The notes beneath the pieces were generated by a model. The model was not told the origin of the DNA and ran no database searches. It saw only the letters and a list, made by a program, of their open reading frames with translations. Positions 16,021-23,299 of a DNA stretch of 35,857 nt are shown here, in pieces. Position 1 is the stretch's first letter, and every line of letters starts with the position of its first letter. The position numbers and the translations under genes were made by a program. The stretch lies in contig CASEMS010000048.1 in the NCBI GenBank assembly GCA_949288955.1, positions 1-35,857 of the forward strand, written 5' to 3'. This DNA is from an uncultured Lentisphaeraceae bacterium. GTDB taxonomy: Bacteria; Verrucomicrobiota; Kiritimatiellia; RFP12; DVOR01.

Positions 16021-16671
16021 ATGAACGTTGTCATCCTCTTGGGCGCCCCGGGATCGGGCAAGGGCACGTTGGCCGCTGAGCTGGCCAAGGTGCCCGGCAT
16101 CCGCCATCTCTCCTCCGGTGACCTCTTGCGTGGCGCCGTCAAGGCGGGCACCCCCGCCGGACTCAAGGCCAAAGAGCACATGGAGGCGGGCAACCTCGTC
16201 CCAGATGAGCTCATCGCCGAGATGATTGACGACGTCCTCGCCGCCGATGCCTCCACCACCGTCCTCCTGCTCGATGGGTTCCCCCGCACCGTCCGCCAGG
16301 CCGACATCCTTGCCGACCTGCTTGACCGCAAGGGCGTCCATCTCCGTGGCGCGCTCCTCCTTGAGGTGCCCGACGATGTCCTGATCACCCGCATCGCCGG
16401 TCGGCGTGTCTGCCCCGACTGCGGGGCCACCTTCAACGTCACCACGCTTCCCCCCAAGACCGAGGGCGTTTGCGATGCCTGCGGCGGTGCGCTCACCATC
16501 CGCAAGGACGACGATCCCGCCACTGTTCGCCATCGCCTTGATGTCTACGCGGAGCAGACCTTCCCCCTTATCGACTACTATCGCACCCGTGGCCTCCTCC
16601 ACACCGTCGATGCCACCGGCCACGACATCGAGCCCAAGATTGAGGCCGCACTCAGGAAAATCCATGATTGA
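16021..16671 (+). CDS. adk: Adenylate kinase (zinc-lid type)
   Basis: A 216-residue adenylate kinase converting AMP and ATP to two ADP. The P-loop GAPGSGKGT is at residues 8-16, the AMP-site region SSGDLLR at 31-37 and GFPRT at 86-90. The long LID domain carries cysteines 131, 134, 151 and 154, a structural zinc site as in many Gram-positive and PVC enzymes. AGAGAGG precedes the ATG. Its stop overlaps the map start by 8 bases. Confidence 0.97.
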   Translation: MNVVILLGAPGSGKGTLAAELAKVPGIRHLSSGDLLRGAVKAGTPAGLKAKEHMEAGNLVPDELIAEMIDDVLAADASTTVLLLDGFPRTVRQADILADLLDRKGVHLRGALLLEVPDDVLITRIAGRRVCPDCGATFNVTTLPPKTEGVCDACGGALTIRKDDDPATVRHRLDVYAEQTFPLIDYYRTRGLLHTVDATGHDIEPKIEAALRKIHD

Positions 16672-17467
16672 GCTCCGCACGCCCGCCGACTTGGATCGGA
16701 TGCGCGAGGTTGGCCGCATGATGGCCAACCTCCTCAACGCGTGCTGCGGGCAGGTTCGTCCCGGCGTCACCACCGCCGAGATTGACGCCTTCTGCCGGGC
16801 CTACCTCGCCACCTTGGGCGATGGCACCGCGGCCTCGGGCTCCTTGGGTTACATGGGCTATCCCGCCGCCCTCTGCGTCTCCGTCAATGAGGAAGTCATC
16901 CACGGCATTCCCGGCGAGCGCGTCCTTCAGCGCGGGGACATCGTGAGCCTCGACGTCTGCGGTTCCTACCACGGGCTCTTTGGCGACAACACCCGCACAA
17001 TCGTCGTCGGCGGCCCCTCGGCCCTCACCCCCGACGTCCGCCGACTCCTGCGCGTAACCCGCCAATCCCTCGAAGAGGCCGTCCGCGCCATCCGCCCCGG
17101 CATCCACCTTGGCGATGTCTCCCATCTCATCGAGACCATCGTCGAGGACGGCGGTTGCTCGGTCGTGCGGGAGTACACCGGTCACGGCGTCGGCCGCCGA
17201 CTCCACGAGGATCCGCCGATCCCCAACTACGGCAAACCCGGCCGCGGCCCCATCCTTCACGAAGGCATGACCCTTGCCATCGAGCCGATGGTCACCCTCG
17301 GCAAGCCAGCCATCCGCGTCCTCCCCGATGGTTGGACAGTCGTCTCCAAGGACGGCTCGCCCGCCGCGCATTTCGAGTACACCGTGGCGGTGCGCAAAGA
17401 CAAAGCAGAAATCCTAACCCCCTGGTTTGAGCAGGACCCTTGGTCCGACGCTTGGCCGGAGGGATGA
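16664..17467 (+). CDS. map: Methionine aminopeptidase, type I
   Basis: A 267-residue MetAP removing the initiator Met. The five metal ligands are present: D97 (VSLDVCG), D108 (GDNTRT), H174 (TGHGVGRRLHE), E207 (AIEPM) and E238 (HFEYT). The substrate-site His is in EEVIHGIPG. It lacks the N-terminal zinc extension of type Ib/c. The start overlaps adk. infA, which in many genomes follows map, is absent; an alpha-operon promoter comes instead. Confidence 0.97.
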   Translation: MIELRTPADLDRMREVGRMMANLLNACCGQVRPGVTTAEIDAFCRAYLATLGDGTAASGSLGYMGYPAALCVSVNEEVIHGIPGERVLQRGDIVSLDVCGSYHGLFGDNTRTIVVGGPSALTPDVRRLLRVTRQSLEEAVRAIRPGIHLGDVSHLIETIVEDGGCSVVREYTGHGVGRRLHEDPPIPNYGKPGRGPILHEGMTLAIEPMVTLGKPAIRVLPDGWTVVSKDGSPAAHFEYTVAVRKDKAEILTPWFEQDPWSDAWPEG

Positions 17468-17485
17468 GGATTTCTGCTTTTTTTG

Positions 17486-17514
17486 TGGACAGGGCGGCGC
17501 AAATGCGTTATACT
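17486..17514 (+). promoter_or_regulatory. Alpha-operon promoter
   Basis: TGGACA at 17486-17491, a 17-bp spacer and TATACT at 17509-17514. This is the best sigma-70 match in the ribosomal cluster. It starts just after the map stop and would give a leader of about 20 bases before rpmJ, driving rpmJ-rpsM-rpsK-rpsD-rpoA-rplQ. Confidence 0.75.
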
Positions 17515-17542
17515 CTGCCACTCATTTGAAAAGGACCAGACC

Positions 17543-17806
17543 ATGAAAGTTCGCAGTTCTGTCAAACGCATTTGTGAGCAGTGCCGCATTGTCCGGCGCA
17601 AGGGCATCGTGCGCGTCATCTGCTCGAACCCCCGCCACAAACAGCGTCAAGGTGCTCGAACCCCCGCCACAAACAGCGTCAAGGTTAAATCGGAGAAGCA
17701 CTATGCCGAGATTGATGGGTGTGGATGTTCCGGGCAACAAGCGCATCGAGTATGCCCTGCGGTACATCCACGGAATCGGCCCCAAGCGGGCCATGGACAT
17801 TGTTGA
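17543..17806 (+). CDS. rpmJ: 50S ribosomal protein L36 with 3' tandem duplication (read-through frame)
   Basis: The first 37 codons are a complete L36 ([14 protein letters not shown]…[12 protein letters not shown]) with its zinc ligands C11, C14, C27 and H32. The normal Gly-stop is displaced because the last 32 bases of the gene are duplicated in tandem (17621-17652 and 17653-17684). With one copy removed, the sequence reads GGT-TAA at the usual end. As written, the frame runs on through the duplication and into rpsM, giving 87 codons with a non-family tail. AAAGGACCAG is the ribosome site. Either a very recent mutation or an assembly artefact. Confidence 0.9.
   Translation: MKVRSSVKRICEQCRIVRRKGIVRVICSNPRHKQRQGARTPATNSVKVKSEKHYAEIDGCGCSGQQAHRVCPAVHPRNRPQAGHGHC
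17621..17684 (+). repeat. 32-bp perfect tandem duplication in rpmJ
   Basis: Unit 1 is 17621-17652 and unit 2 is 17653-17684; they are identical, each beginning TGCTCGAACCCCCGCC. Since 32 is not a multiple of three, the duplication shifts the frame at the end of rpmJ and removes its stop. Confidence 0.97.
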
Positions 17807-18074
17807 GGCCTGCAAGATCGAGGTGGGCAAGAAGGCCGACGCCCTCACCCCCGACGAGATCCGCCAGGTCGTCACCTACATCCAAGAGAACTACCGCGTC
17901 GAGGGCGACCTCCGCCGCGAGGTCTCCGGCAACATCCGCCGCCTGATGAGCATCGGAACCTACCGCGGATACCGCCACAAACGCGGCCTCCCCTGCCGGG
18001 GCCAGCGCACCAAGACCAACGCCCGCACCCGCAAGGGCGCCAAGAAGACGGTCTCCACCGTCCGCGAAAAGTAA
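17703..18074 (+). CDS. rpsM: 30S ribosomal protein S13
   Basis: A 123-residue S13 starting [26 protein letters not shown], written here as the family start, with the C-terminal [19 protein letters not shown] signature. S13 sits in the 30S head, contacts P-site tRNA and pairs with S19. GGAG at 17692 provides the ribosome site. The duplicated rpmJ frame would overlap its first third if translated. Confidence 0.97.
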   Translation: MPRLMGVDVPGNKRIEYALRYIHGIGPKRAMDIVEACKIEVGKKADALTPDEIRQVVTYIQENYRVEGDLRREVSGNIRRLMSIGTYRGYRHKRGLPCRGQRTKTNARTRKGAKKTVSTVREK

Positions 18075-18086
18075 CAGGAACCCTAA

Positions 18087-18587
18087 ATGAGCGAAGAAAA
18101 CACCGAACAGCAGGCCGTCTCCGCCGAGGAGCAACAGAAGCCTGCCCTCAGCGAGGCCCAGCAGATCCTCGCCGCCGATACGGCCGCCGCCAACGCCGCC
18201 GCCGACGCAGAGGCTGCCAAGAAGAAGTCCAAGGTCAAGGTCATGCCCGCCGGCATCGCCTTCATCCGCGCCACTTACAACAACACCCTCGTCTCCATCG
18301 CCGACGCCCGCGGTGGCGTCATCTCCTGGAGCTCCTCCGGCAAGGCCGGCTTCAAGGGCTCCCGCAAGTCCACCGCCTTCGCCGCCACCATGGTCGCGCA
18401 GGACGCCGCCCGCACCGCCTACGCCCGCGGCATGCATGAGGTCGAGGTCCGCATGCAGGGCGCCGGCGCCGGTCGCGAATCCGCCGTCCGCGCCATCCAG
18501 TCCGTCGGCATCCACGTTACCTGCATCAAGGACTGCACCCCCGTCGCCCACAACGGCTGCCGTCCCCGCAAGCGCAGGAGGGTTTGA
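18087..18587 (+). CDS. rpsK: 30S ribosomal protein S11 with acidic N-terminal extension
   Basis: 166 residues against about 128 for typical S11. The core starts near residue 48 ([19 protein letters not shown]) and ends in the invariant [12 protein letters not shown]. The extra N-terminal ~45 residues are Glu/Gln/Ala-rich and then Lys-rich, probably disordered. ATG 18087 has AGGA upstream, and no ribosome site is seen at the core start, so the extension is probably translated. S11 lies on the 30S platform in the mRNA exit region. Confidence 0.95.
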   Translation: MSEENTEQQAVSAEEQQKPALSEAQQILAADTAAANAAADAEAAKKKSKVKVMPAGIAFIRATYNNTLVSIADARGGVISWSSSGKAGFKGSRKSTAFAATMVAQDAARTAYARGMHEVEVRMQGAGAGRESAVRAIQSVGIHVTCIKDCTPVAHNGCRPRKRRRV

Positions 18588-18589
18588 TC

Positions 18590-19195
18590 ATGGCACGTTA
18601 CACCGGCCCCCGCTCCAAAATCGCCCGCCGCTTCGGCGAGCCCATCTATGGCCCCGACAAGGTGCTCGACCGCCGCAACTACGCGCCCGGCCAGCACGGT
18701 CAGAACCGCCGCCGCAAACTCTCCGAGTACGGCGTCCAGCTCCGCGAGAAGCAGAAAGCCAAGTACATCTACGGCATGCTCGAGCGCCAGTTCCGCATCT
18801 TCTTTGAGCGCGCCAAGGCCCGCCAAGGCAAGACCGGCGACATCCTCCTCCAGCTCTGCGAGACCCGCTTGGACAACATCGTCTTCCGCCTTGGCATCGC
18901 GCCCACCCGCGCCGCCGCCCGGCAGCTCGTCTCCCACCGCCACATCACCGTTGACGGCAAGGTCTGCAACATCCCCTCCTACATCGTGAAGCCCGGCCAG
19001 ACCGTCGCCGTCCGCGAGAAGGATCGCACCCTCAGCGTCATCGTCGATTCCCTCAAGAATCCCCGCACCGCCGCCTCCTCTTGGCTCCAGTGGGACGAGG
19101 CCAACATGGCCGGCACCCTCCTGGCCGCCCCCGAGCGCGCGGAGATCCCCGAGAACATCGACGTCCAGCTCATCGTCGAGCTCTACTCCCGTTAA
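18590..19195 (+). CDS. rpsD: 30S ribosomal protein S4
   Basis: A 201-residue S4 with [37 protein letters not shown] and the S4 RNA-binding domain ([20 protein letters not shown], about residues 90-109). ATG 18590 is preferred to TTG 18584 because AGGAGG lies 8 bases before it. S4 starts 30S assembly and is the alpha-operon repressor in E. coli. A perfect 12-bp hairpin follows. Confidence 0.97.
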   Translation: MARYTGPRSKIARRFGEPIYGPDKVLDRRNYAPGQHGQNRRRKLSEYGVQLREKQKAKYIYGMLERQFRIFFERAKARQGKTGDILLQLCETRLDNIVFRLGIAPTRAAARQLVSHRHITVDGKVCNIPSYIVKPGQTVAVREKDRTLSVIVDSLKNPRTAASSWLQWDEANMAGTLLAAPERAEIPENIDVQLIVELYSR

Positions 19196-19210
19196 ACCAA
19201 CGTTGTCCCC

Positions 19211-19239
19211 GGGCCGCGCGGGTCACCCCCGCGCGGCCC
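19211..19239 (+). promoter_or_regulatory. Perfect 12-bp hairpin between rpsD and rpoA
   Basis: GGGCCGCGCGGG at 19211-19222 pairs perfectly with CCCGCGCGGCCC at 19228-19239, with a 5-base loop. There is no T-run. Its position between a ribosomal gene and the polymerase alpha gene suggests an mRNA-processing or expression-setting structure. The rpoA ribosome site (AAAGGACGG) begins about 9 bases later. Confidence 0.65.
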
Positions 19240-19261
19240 ACGTCAGAAAGGACGGACCATC

Positions 19262-20263
19262 ATGCCGATTCGCCTGAGTCGCTTTGAAATGCCCACCCAT
19301 ATCGTCCGGGACGACGCCACGGCCACCGAGACTTACGCCCGGTACACCGCCGACCCCTTCGAGATCGGGTACGGCCGCACCATCGGCAACTCCCTGCGCC
19401 GGGTGCTCCTCTCCTCCATCGAAGGGTTCGCCATCAAGGCCATCAAACTGGAAGGCGCCGCGCACGAGTTCTGCTCCCTGCCCGGCGTCTCCGAGGATGT
19501 GACGGACATCGTCCTCAACCTCAAGAAGGTGCTCCTCAAGAGCTTCACCCGCGACACCCGCTGGATCCGCCTCTCCAAGAAAGGCCCCTGCGTGGTCACC
19601 GCCGGGGACTTCGCCGTGGACAACTCCATCGAGGTCCTCAACCCCGACCAGGTCATCGCCACCCTCGACACCGACGGCTCCCTCAACCTCGAGGCCCAGG
19701 TCGGCGTCGGCCGCGGCTTCTGCCTGGCCGAAGGCAACAAGGATCCCTCCTTCGACATCGGCGTCATCCCCATCGACTCCGCCTTCTCCCCCGTCACCCG
19801 CGTCAACTACGACGTCGTCAACACCCGTGTCGGCCAACGCACCGACTACGAGCGCCTGATCCTCGACATCTGGACCGATGGCCGCGTCTCCCCCGACGAG
19901 GCCCTCAAGACCAGCGCCGCCCTCCTGCGCCACCACCTCGATGCCTTCGTCGAGACCACCGACGACATCCTCGAGTTCGAGTCCCCCACCCAAAAGGACA
20001 CCACCGAGACCGAGGACCTCCGCCGCAAGCTCAACATGGGCGTCAACGAGATCGAGCTCTCCGTCCGCTCCGCCAACTGTCTCAACAGCGCCGGCATCCG
20101 GACCGTCGGCGAGCTCGTCCAGAAGACCGAAGCCGACATGCTCAAATACCGCAACTTCGGCAAAAAGTCCCTCACCGAGATCAAGGACAAGCTCCAGGAG
20201 ATGGGTCTCTGCCTCGGGTACAAGTTCGACACGAACCTCCTCGACAAGACCCCCAACGCCTGA
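19262..20263 (+). CDS. rpoA: DNA-directed RNA polymerase subunit alpha
   Basis: A 333-residue alpha subunit. The N-terminal dimerisation domain contains DPFEIGYGRTIGNSLRRVLL (residues 35-54) and runs to about 230. A linker rich in Thr/Glu follows, then the C-terminal domain, with IELSVRSANCLNSAGIRTVG and RNFGKKSLTEIKDKL, which contacts UP elements and activators. Length matches the family. ATG 19262 has AAAGGACGGACC upstream. Confidence 0.98.
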   Translation: MPIRLSRFEMPTHIVRDDATATETYARYTADPFEIGYGRTIGNSLRRVLLSSIEGFAIKAIKLEGAAHEFCSLPGVSEDVTDIVLNLKKVLLKSFTRDTRWIRLSKKGPCVVTAGDFAVDNSIEVLNPDQVIATLDTDGSLNLEAQVGVGRGFCLAEGNKDPSFDIGVIPIDSAFSPVTRVNYDVVNTRVGQRTDYERLILDIWTDGRVSPDEALKTSAALLRHHLDAFVETTDDILEFESPTQKDTTETEDLRRKLNMGVNEIELSVRSANCLNSAGIRTVGELVQKTEADMLKYRNFGKKSLTEIKDKLQEMGLCLGYKFDTNLLDKTPNA

Positions 20264-20290
20264 GCCACACACACTTAAGGAACCCCCACC

Positions 20291-20704
20291 ATGCGCCACA
20301 AACGCCTTGCCAAAAAGTTCGGCCGCAGCCCCGAGCACCGCGAACAGCTCATGCGGATGCTCTGCGCCGCGCTCGTCCTCCACGACTCCATCACCACCAC
20401 CCTCAAGAAGGCCAAGCAGGCCCGCAAGGACGCCGAGAAGCTCGTCACCCTCGCCCGCAAGGGCACCCTCGCCGCCCGCCGCCTCGCCGCCGCCCGCCTC
20501 CGCAGCCCCGAGGCCGTCAAGCGCCTCTTCGACGTCGTCGTCCCCGCGCAGGAAGGCCGCAACGGCGGCTACACCCGCATCACCAAGCTCGGCACCCGCC
20601 GCGGCGACGCCGCCGAGATGGCCGTCCTCGAATGGGTCCTCCCCGCCGAGGCCGCCACGGCCGAGCCCACCGAGACCCCCGCCGCCGAGCCTGCCCAGGC
20701 CTAA
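20291..20704 (+). CDS. rplQ: 50S ribosomal protein L17
   Basis: A 137-residue L17 starting MRHKRLAKKFGRSPEHREQL, with the TTTLKKAKQARKDAEKLVTLA helix and the RRGDAAEMAVLEWV end. A short Ala/Pro/Glu-rich tail (about 17 residues) extends past the core. L17 sits near the tunnel exit. It is the last gene of the alpha operon and is followed by a strong terminator. Confidence 0.97.
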   Translation: MRHKRLAKKFGRSPEHREQLMRMLCAALVLHDSITTTLKKAKQARKDAEKLVTLARKGTLAARRLAAARLRSPEAVKRLFDVVVPAQEGRNGGYTRITKLGTRRGDAAEMAVLEWVLPAEAATAEPTETPAAEPAQA

Positions 20705-20724
20705 GCGCGGCACGAGCCTCTCCC

Positions 20725-20759
20725 AAAAAGCCCCCGACCTCCCGTCGGGGGCTTTTTTT
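20725..20759 (+). terminator. Rho-independent terminator after rplQ
   Basis: The 9-bp stem GCCCCCGAC (20730-20738) pairs with GTCGGGGGC (20744-20752). It is flanked by AAAAA and a 7-T run at 20753-20759. It can act in both directions, but the T-run favours the plus strand. Confidence 0.93.
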
Positions 20760-21035
20760 GTGCCTGCGATTTGCCTGCGACGCGCCATGCCTGTGCCTTC
20801 CCTCAGGCATCTGTCTGTCGCCCCCGCACGGGAGAGAGGGGCCCGGAGCCTTCTGCGAGGATGGCGTGTGCCTCCCCGCACGCCCCCACGCGCTTGGCAC
20901 TTCGCCGTCTGGGACGTGGGGCTGCCGTTTCTCGTGTCCCCGCGCCTCTTCCACCGTGCCCTGCATGATTTTTCCCTCTGGCCGGGGCGCTTTGTTTCGG
21001 ATACGTTTGTTTTCGGCTACGTCCGCACTTTTGGC
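20760..21035. other. Intergenic region without a recognisable gene
   Basis: The sequence between the rplQ terminator and the first PEP-CTERM promoter. Open frames exist on the plus strand but give Pro/Arg/Ala-rich products with no ribosome site. No repeat copy or RNA gene was seen. Confidence 0.5.
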
Positions 21036-21063
21036 TTGACCAGATGGGGGGGGGTGGTACTAT
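21036..21063 (+). promoter_or_regulatory. Promoter with 9-G spacer tract (PEP-CTERM gene 1)
   Basis: TTGACC at 21036-21041, a 16-bp spacer holding a run of nine G (21046-21054), and TACTAT at 21058-21063. The same layout, TTGACC-RGAT-G(n)-TGG-TACT, occurs before the next gene with ten G and a 17-bp spacer. Slippage of the G-run would change spacer length and so promoter strength. Confidence 0.7.
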
Positions 21064-21101
21064 AGGGGCATTCTTGTGAGCAACGACAGGAGAAAGATTC
21101 C

Positions 21102-21809
21102 ATGAGACAGCTGCTTTTCGCGCTCTTTGCGCTGACCGCCGCCGACGTCGCGCAGGCCCTTACCTTCGACTGGGCCGACGCCACCAACATCACCCTTGGC
21201 GCGGCCACCGATTATCGCGACCAAGGTGGCGGCTATGCTAACGGCAATGGCAGCTACAAAATCGACGGCTTGGGCATCGCCCCCAACACCAGCTTCGCCA
21301 TCAAAACCTCCCTCTCCTTCACGTCCGGCGGCTATAACTGGGCCTATGGCGATGGCAAGATTGGCGCCCGCACTCTTGGCCTCATTTCGTTTGCGAAGAG
21401 TCCGAGCAAGCAACTCTTCTCGCTTTATATCAGGAACGGCACCTTCACCACCCACATCGGCGGGGTTGCGGGCAACATTGACATCGACACCCCTCTGCCG
21501 ACCCTGAAGCAGACCGACAATATCTTCACCTTCGAGTACGACGCCACCGCCCATGAGCTGCTCGTGACCCTCAACGGCACGGAACTTTTCACCCTAGGTA
21601 CCCCCGTCATCCCCGACTTCGCTCAGGGGATTGACTTCGTCGACTTCCTCGGCGGCACCTTCGGCAGCAACTGGACGGGTATGTGCCGAACCGACACCTA
21701 CTACTTGGACTACGTGGAATACACCACCACCGTCATCCCCGAGCCGACGGCCCTTGCGCTCTTGGCTCTTGGTGTCTCAGCCCTTGCCCTCCGCCGCCGC
21801 GCGGCCTGA
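21102..21809 (+). CDS. PEP-CTERM sorting-domain exported protein (235 aa)
   Basis: An N-terminal signal peptide (MRQLLFALFALTAADVAQA) is followed by a beta-rich body of about 190 residues resembling a LamG/concanavalin-like jelly roll (alternating strands, …YYLDYVEY near the end). The C-terminal sorting signal is VIPEP (about residues 208-212), then a hydrophobic span and RRR. PEP-CTERM proteins are processed by exosortase and placed at the surface or exported with exopolysaccharide. CAGGAGAAAG is the ribosome site. It has its own promoter and terminator. The ligand or role of the body is unknown. Confidence 0.85.
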   Translation: MRQLLFALFALTAADVAQALTFDWADATNITLGAATDYRDQGGGYANGNGSYKIDGLGIAPNTSFAIKTSLSFTSGGYNWAYGDGKIGARTLGLISFAKSPSKQLFSLYIRNGTFTTHIGGVAGNIDIDTPLPTLKQTDNIFTFEYDATAHELLVTLNGTELFTLGTPVIPDFAQGIDFVDFLGGTFGSNWTGMCRTDTYYLDYVEYTTTVIPEPTALALLALGVSALALRRRAA

Positions 21810-21826
21810 GCGCGCGACAGCCCACG

Positions 21827-21862
21827 AAAAAGCCCTCCGGCTCCCGCCGGGGGGCTTTTTTT
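21827..21862 (+). terminator. Terminator after PEP-CTERM gene 1
   Basis: An AAAAAG run, the arm CCCTCCGGC (21833-21841), a short loop and the arm GCCGGGGGG (21846-21854), then CTTTTTTT. One T-G pair is in the stem. The position is right after the stop and the strong T-run fits an intrinsic terminator. Confidence 0.88.
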
Positions 21863-21917
21863 GTCGTTGCGCGACTGGCGGATTTCCCCGCGCGTTGCGC
21901 GGGGTCGCATTTTTTGC

Positions 21918-21946
21918 TTGACCGGATGGGGGGGGGGTGGTACTCT
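21918..21946 (+). promoter_or_regulatory. Promoter with 10-G spacer tract (PEP-CTERM gene 2)
   Basis: TTGACC at 21918-21923, a 17-bp spacer with ten G at 21928-21937, then TGG and TACTCT at 21941-21946. It is nearly identical to the promoter of the preceding gene except for one extra G and the -10 sequence. Confidence 0.65.
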
Positions 21947-21972
21947 ATGTGTAGTCAAAGAAGGAGCCACAC

Positions 21973-22641
21973 GTGAAAAAACTCACCCTGATTGCACTTG
22001 CTCTCGGCCTTGCGACCTCCGCGCAGGCCCTCTCCACCTCCTGGCAATGGAATGTCAATGAAAAGACCCACAGCCTCGGCGACGCCGCCCTCTCCCTCTC
22101 CGCGGGGTGCGACTTCTCGCTCACCCTCGCTTTCCAGTCCACTTCCACCTCGCTTCACACCCTCATCAGCGAAACGCCGATCTCCGGGACCAACACGCGC
22201 TTCTTCTCGCTGAACGGCTCCGGCCTTCCCTCGCCCTCGATGGATCTCGTGAAGCCGGGTGGCAGTGCTTGGCATCTGGACTTCGGCGTCTCCGGTGGCC
22301 CTTGGACCTCCTCCGGCGGTATGCCTACGGGTACCATCCGGGAAATCACCCTCACCTTTTCGGGCTCCGTCGACGAGGAGGGGAAGTGCGGCACGATCAC
22401 CTTCGAGATCGCCTACAACGGCAACGGACTGGGCGCGAAAACCCAGGACTGGTCTGACAAGGATGGCGTAGGCTCGTGGGATTCGCTCACCGTCCTCGGC
22501 GCGCGTGGGGAGCCCATCGACGGCCTGACCATCACCGTCGAGAGCGAGGTCTCCCCCTGGGCCACCATCCCCGAGCCGACGGCCTTTGCCCTTCTGGCCC
22601 TCGGCGTCTCCGCCCTTGCCCTCCGCCGCCGCATGGCCTAA
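21973..22641 (+). CDS. PEP-CTERM sorting-domain exported protein (222 aa, GTG start)
   Basis: It starts at GTG 21973 behind AAGGAGCC. The signal peptide is MKKLTLIALALGLATSAQA. The body (about residues 20-195) is beta-rich and clearly different from the neighbouring PEP-CTERM protein. The tail IPEPTAFALLALGVSALALR plus RRMA is almost the same as its neighbour at protein and DNA level. It is probably exported by Sec, cleaved by an exosortase encoded elsewhere, and surface-associated. It has its own promoter and terminator. The function of the body is unknown. Confidence 0.85.
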   Translation: MKKLTLIALALGLATSAQALSTSWQWNVNEKTHSLGDAALSLSAGCDFSLTLAFQSTSTSLHTLISETPISGTNTRFFSLNGSGLPSPSMDLVKPGGSAWHLDFGVSGGPWTSSGGMPTGTIREITLTFSGSVDEEGKCGTITFEIAYNGNGLGAKTQDWSDKDGVGSWDSLTVLGARGEPIDGLTITVESEVSPWATIPEPTAFALLALGVSALALRRRMA

Positions 22642-22659
22642 GCGCGCGACAGCCCGCAA

Positions 22660-22700
22660 CCACGCCCCCCGGCCCCCACCGGGGGGCGTGGTTTGTTTTT
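22660..22700 (+). terminator. Terminator after PEP-CTERM gene 2
   Basis: A perfect 13-bp stem: CCACGCCCCCCGG (22660-22672) with CCGGGGGGCGTGG (22679-22691), a 6-base loop, then TTTGTTTTT. The repeat element begins immediately after at 22701. Confidence 0.93.
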
Positions 22701-23215
22701 AGGGGGCGAGCCGGTATTGCGTCAGGGACATCGTGCGGAGACAGGGTCTGTAGCCGCGGGTGTCACGCCGCAGGCGGGACATTTCCTCGCGGATGCCGCC
22801 TTTTCCCAGAAATGTGCGCTTGAGCGCGCAACGTTGGCGGCCGATCCGCCGCGGCTCAGCGGCTGACGCACCGCGGCTCAGCGGCTGACGCACCGCGCCT
22901 CAGCGGCTAAGTCTCCGAGAGTTGGCGGCTGAGGCAGGGCACGTTCGCCGCCGAGCTTCCTGTCCTTTCCCTGCGGCGTGCTTGTTGGCACGTCCGCAGG
23001 ACGCGCCCAGGGGTGCAGGGTGCCTTGCACCCTGCCGGGGGTTCTGGGGGCGGCGCCCCCAGCCTCCGTTCCCCTCAGCCCCTGACCCACTTCGCCTCAG
23101 CCCCTGATCCACCTTGCCTTGGCGGCTGACGCAGCGAGACTCAGCGGCTAAGTCTCCGAGCGATGGCCGCTGACCCACCTTGCCTCGGCCGCCGATTCCC
23201 CTCGCCTCGGCGTCC
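22701..23215. repeat. Dispersed repeat cluster, copy B
   Basis: Two parts match copy C at 29724-29957: 22701-22851 with 29724-29873 (about 90% identical by eye) and 23122-23198 with 29881-29957 (about three mismatches). Between them lie about 270 extra bases holding 22-bp tandem units (CGCGGCTCAGCGGCTGACGC type, 22850-22915) and two hairpins. The region is non-coding and lies between convergent gene ends. Reading frames crossing it give only Arg/Ala-rich peptides. Confidence 0.85.
23015..23062. repeat. Twin hairpins inside repeat copy B
   Basis: GCAGGGTGC (23015-23023) pairs with GCACCCTGC (23027-23035), and CTGGGGGC (23044-23051) pairs with GCCCCCAG (23055-23062). Two close stem-loops with 3-base loops resemble REP/BIME-like intergenic elements. 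Confidence 0.6.
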
Positions 23216-23299
23216 CCGGCGTTTCCGGCGGCGCACCATTGGCGACGATGGCGAGGCTGTCCCTGTTCGGTGGGCGATCGATTGGCTCCAGCCTGCGGA

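Noticed and set aside
19223..20881. A 552-codon minus-strand frame opposite rpoA and rplQ
   Set aside because: Same shadow effect; it also crosses the rplQ terminator.
22840..23215. Possible CRISPR array in the CGGCTGACGC repeats
   Set aside because: Units are adjacent or irregularly spaced without unique spacers of constant length, and no cas genes are present.
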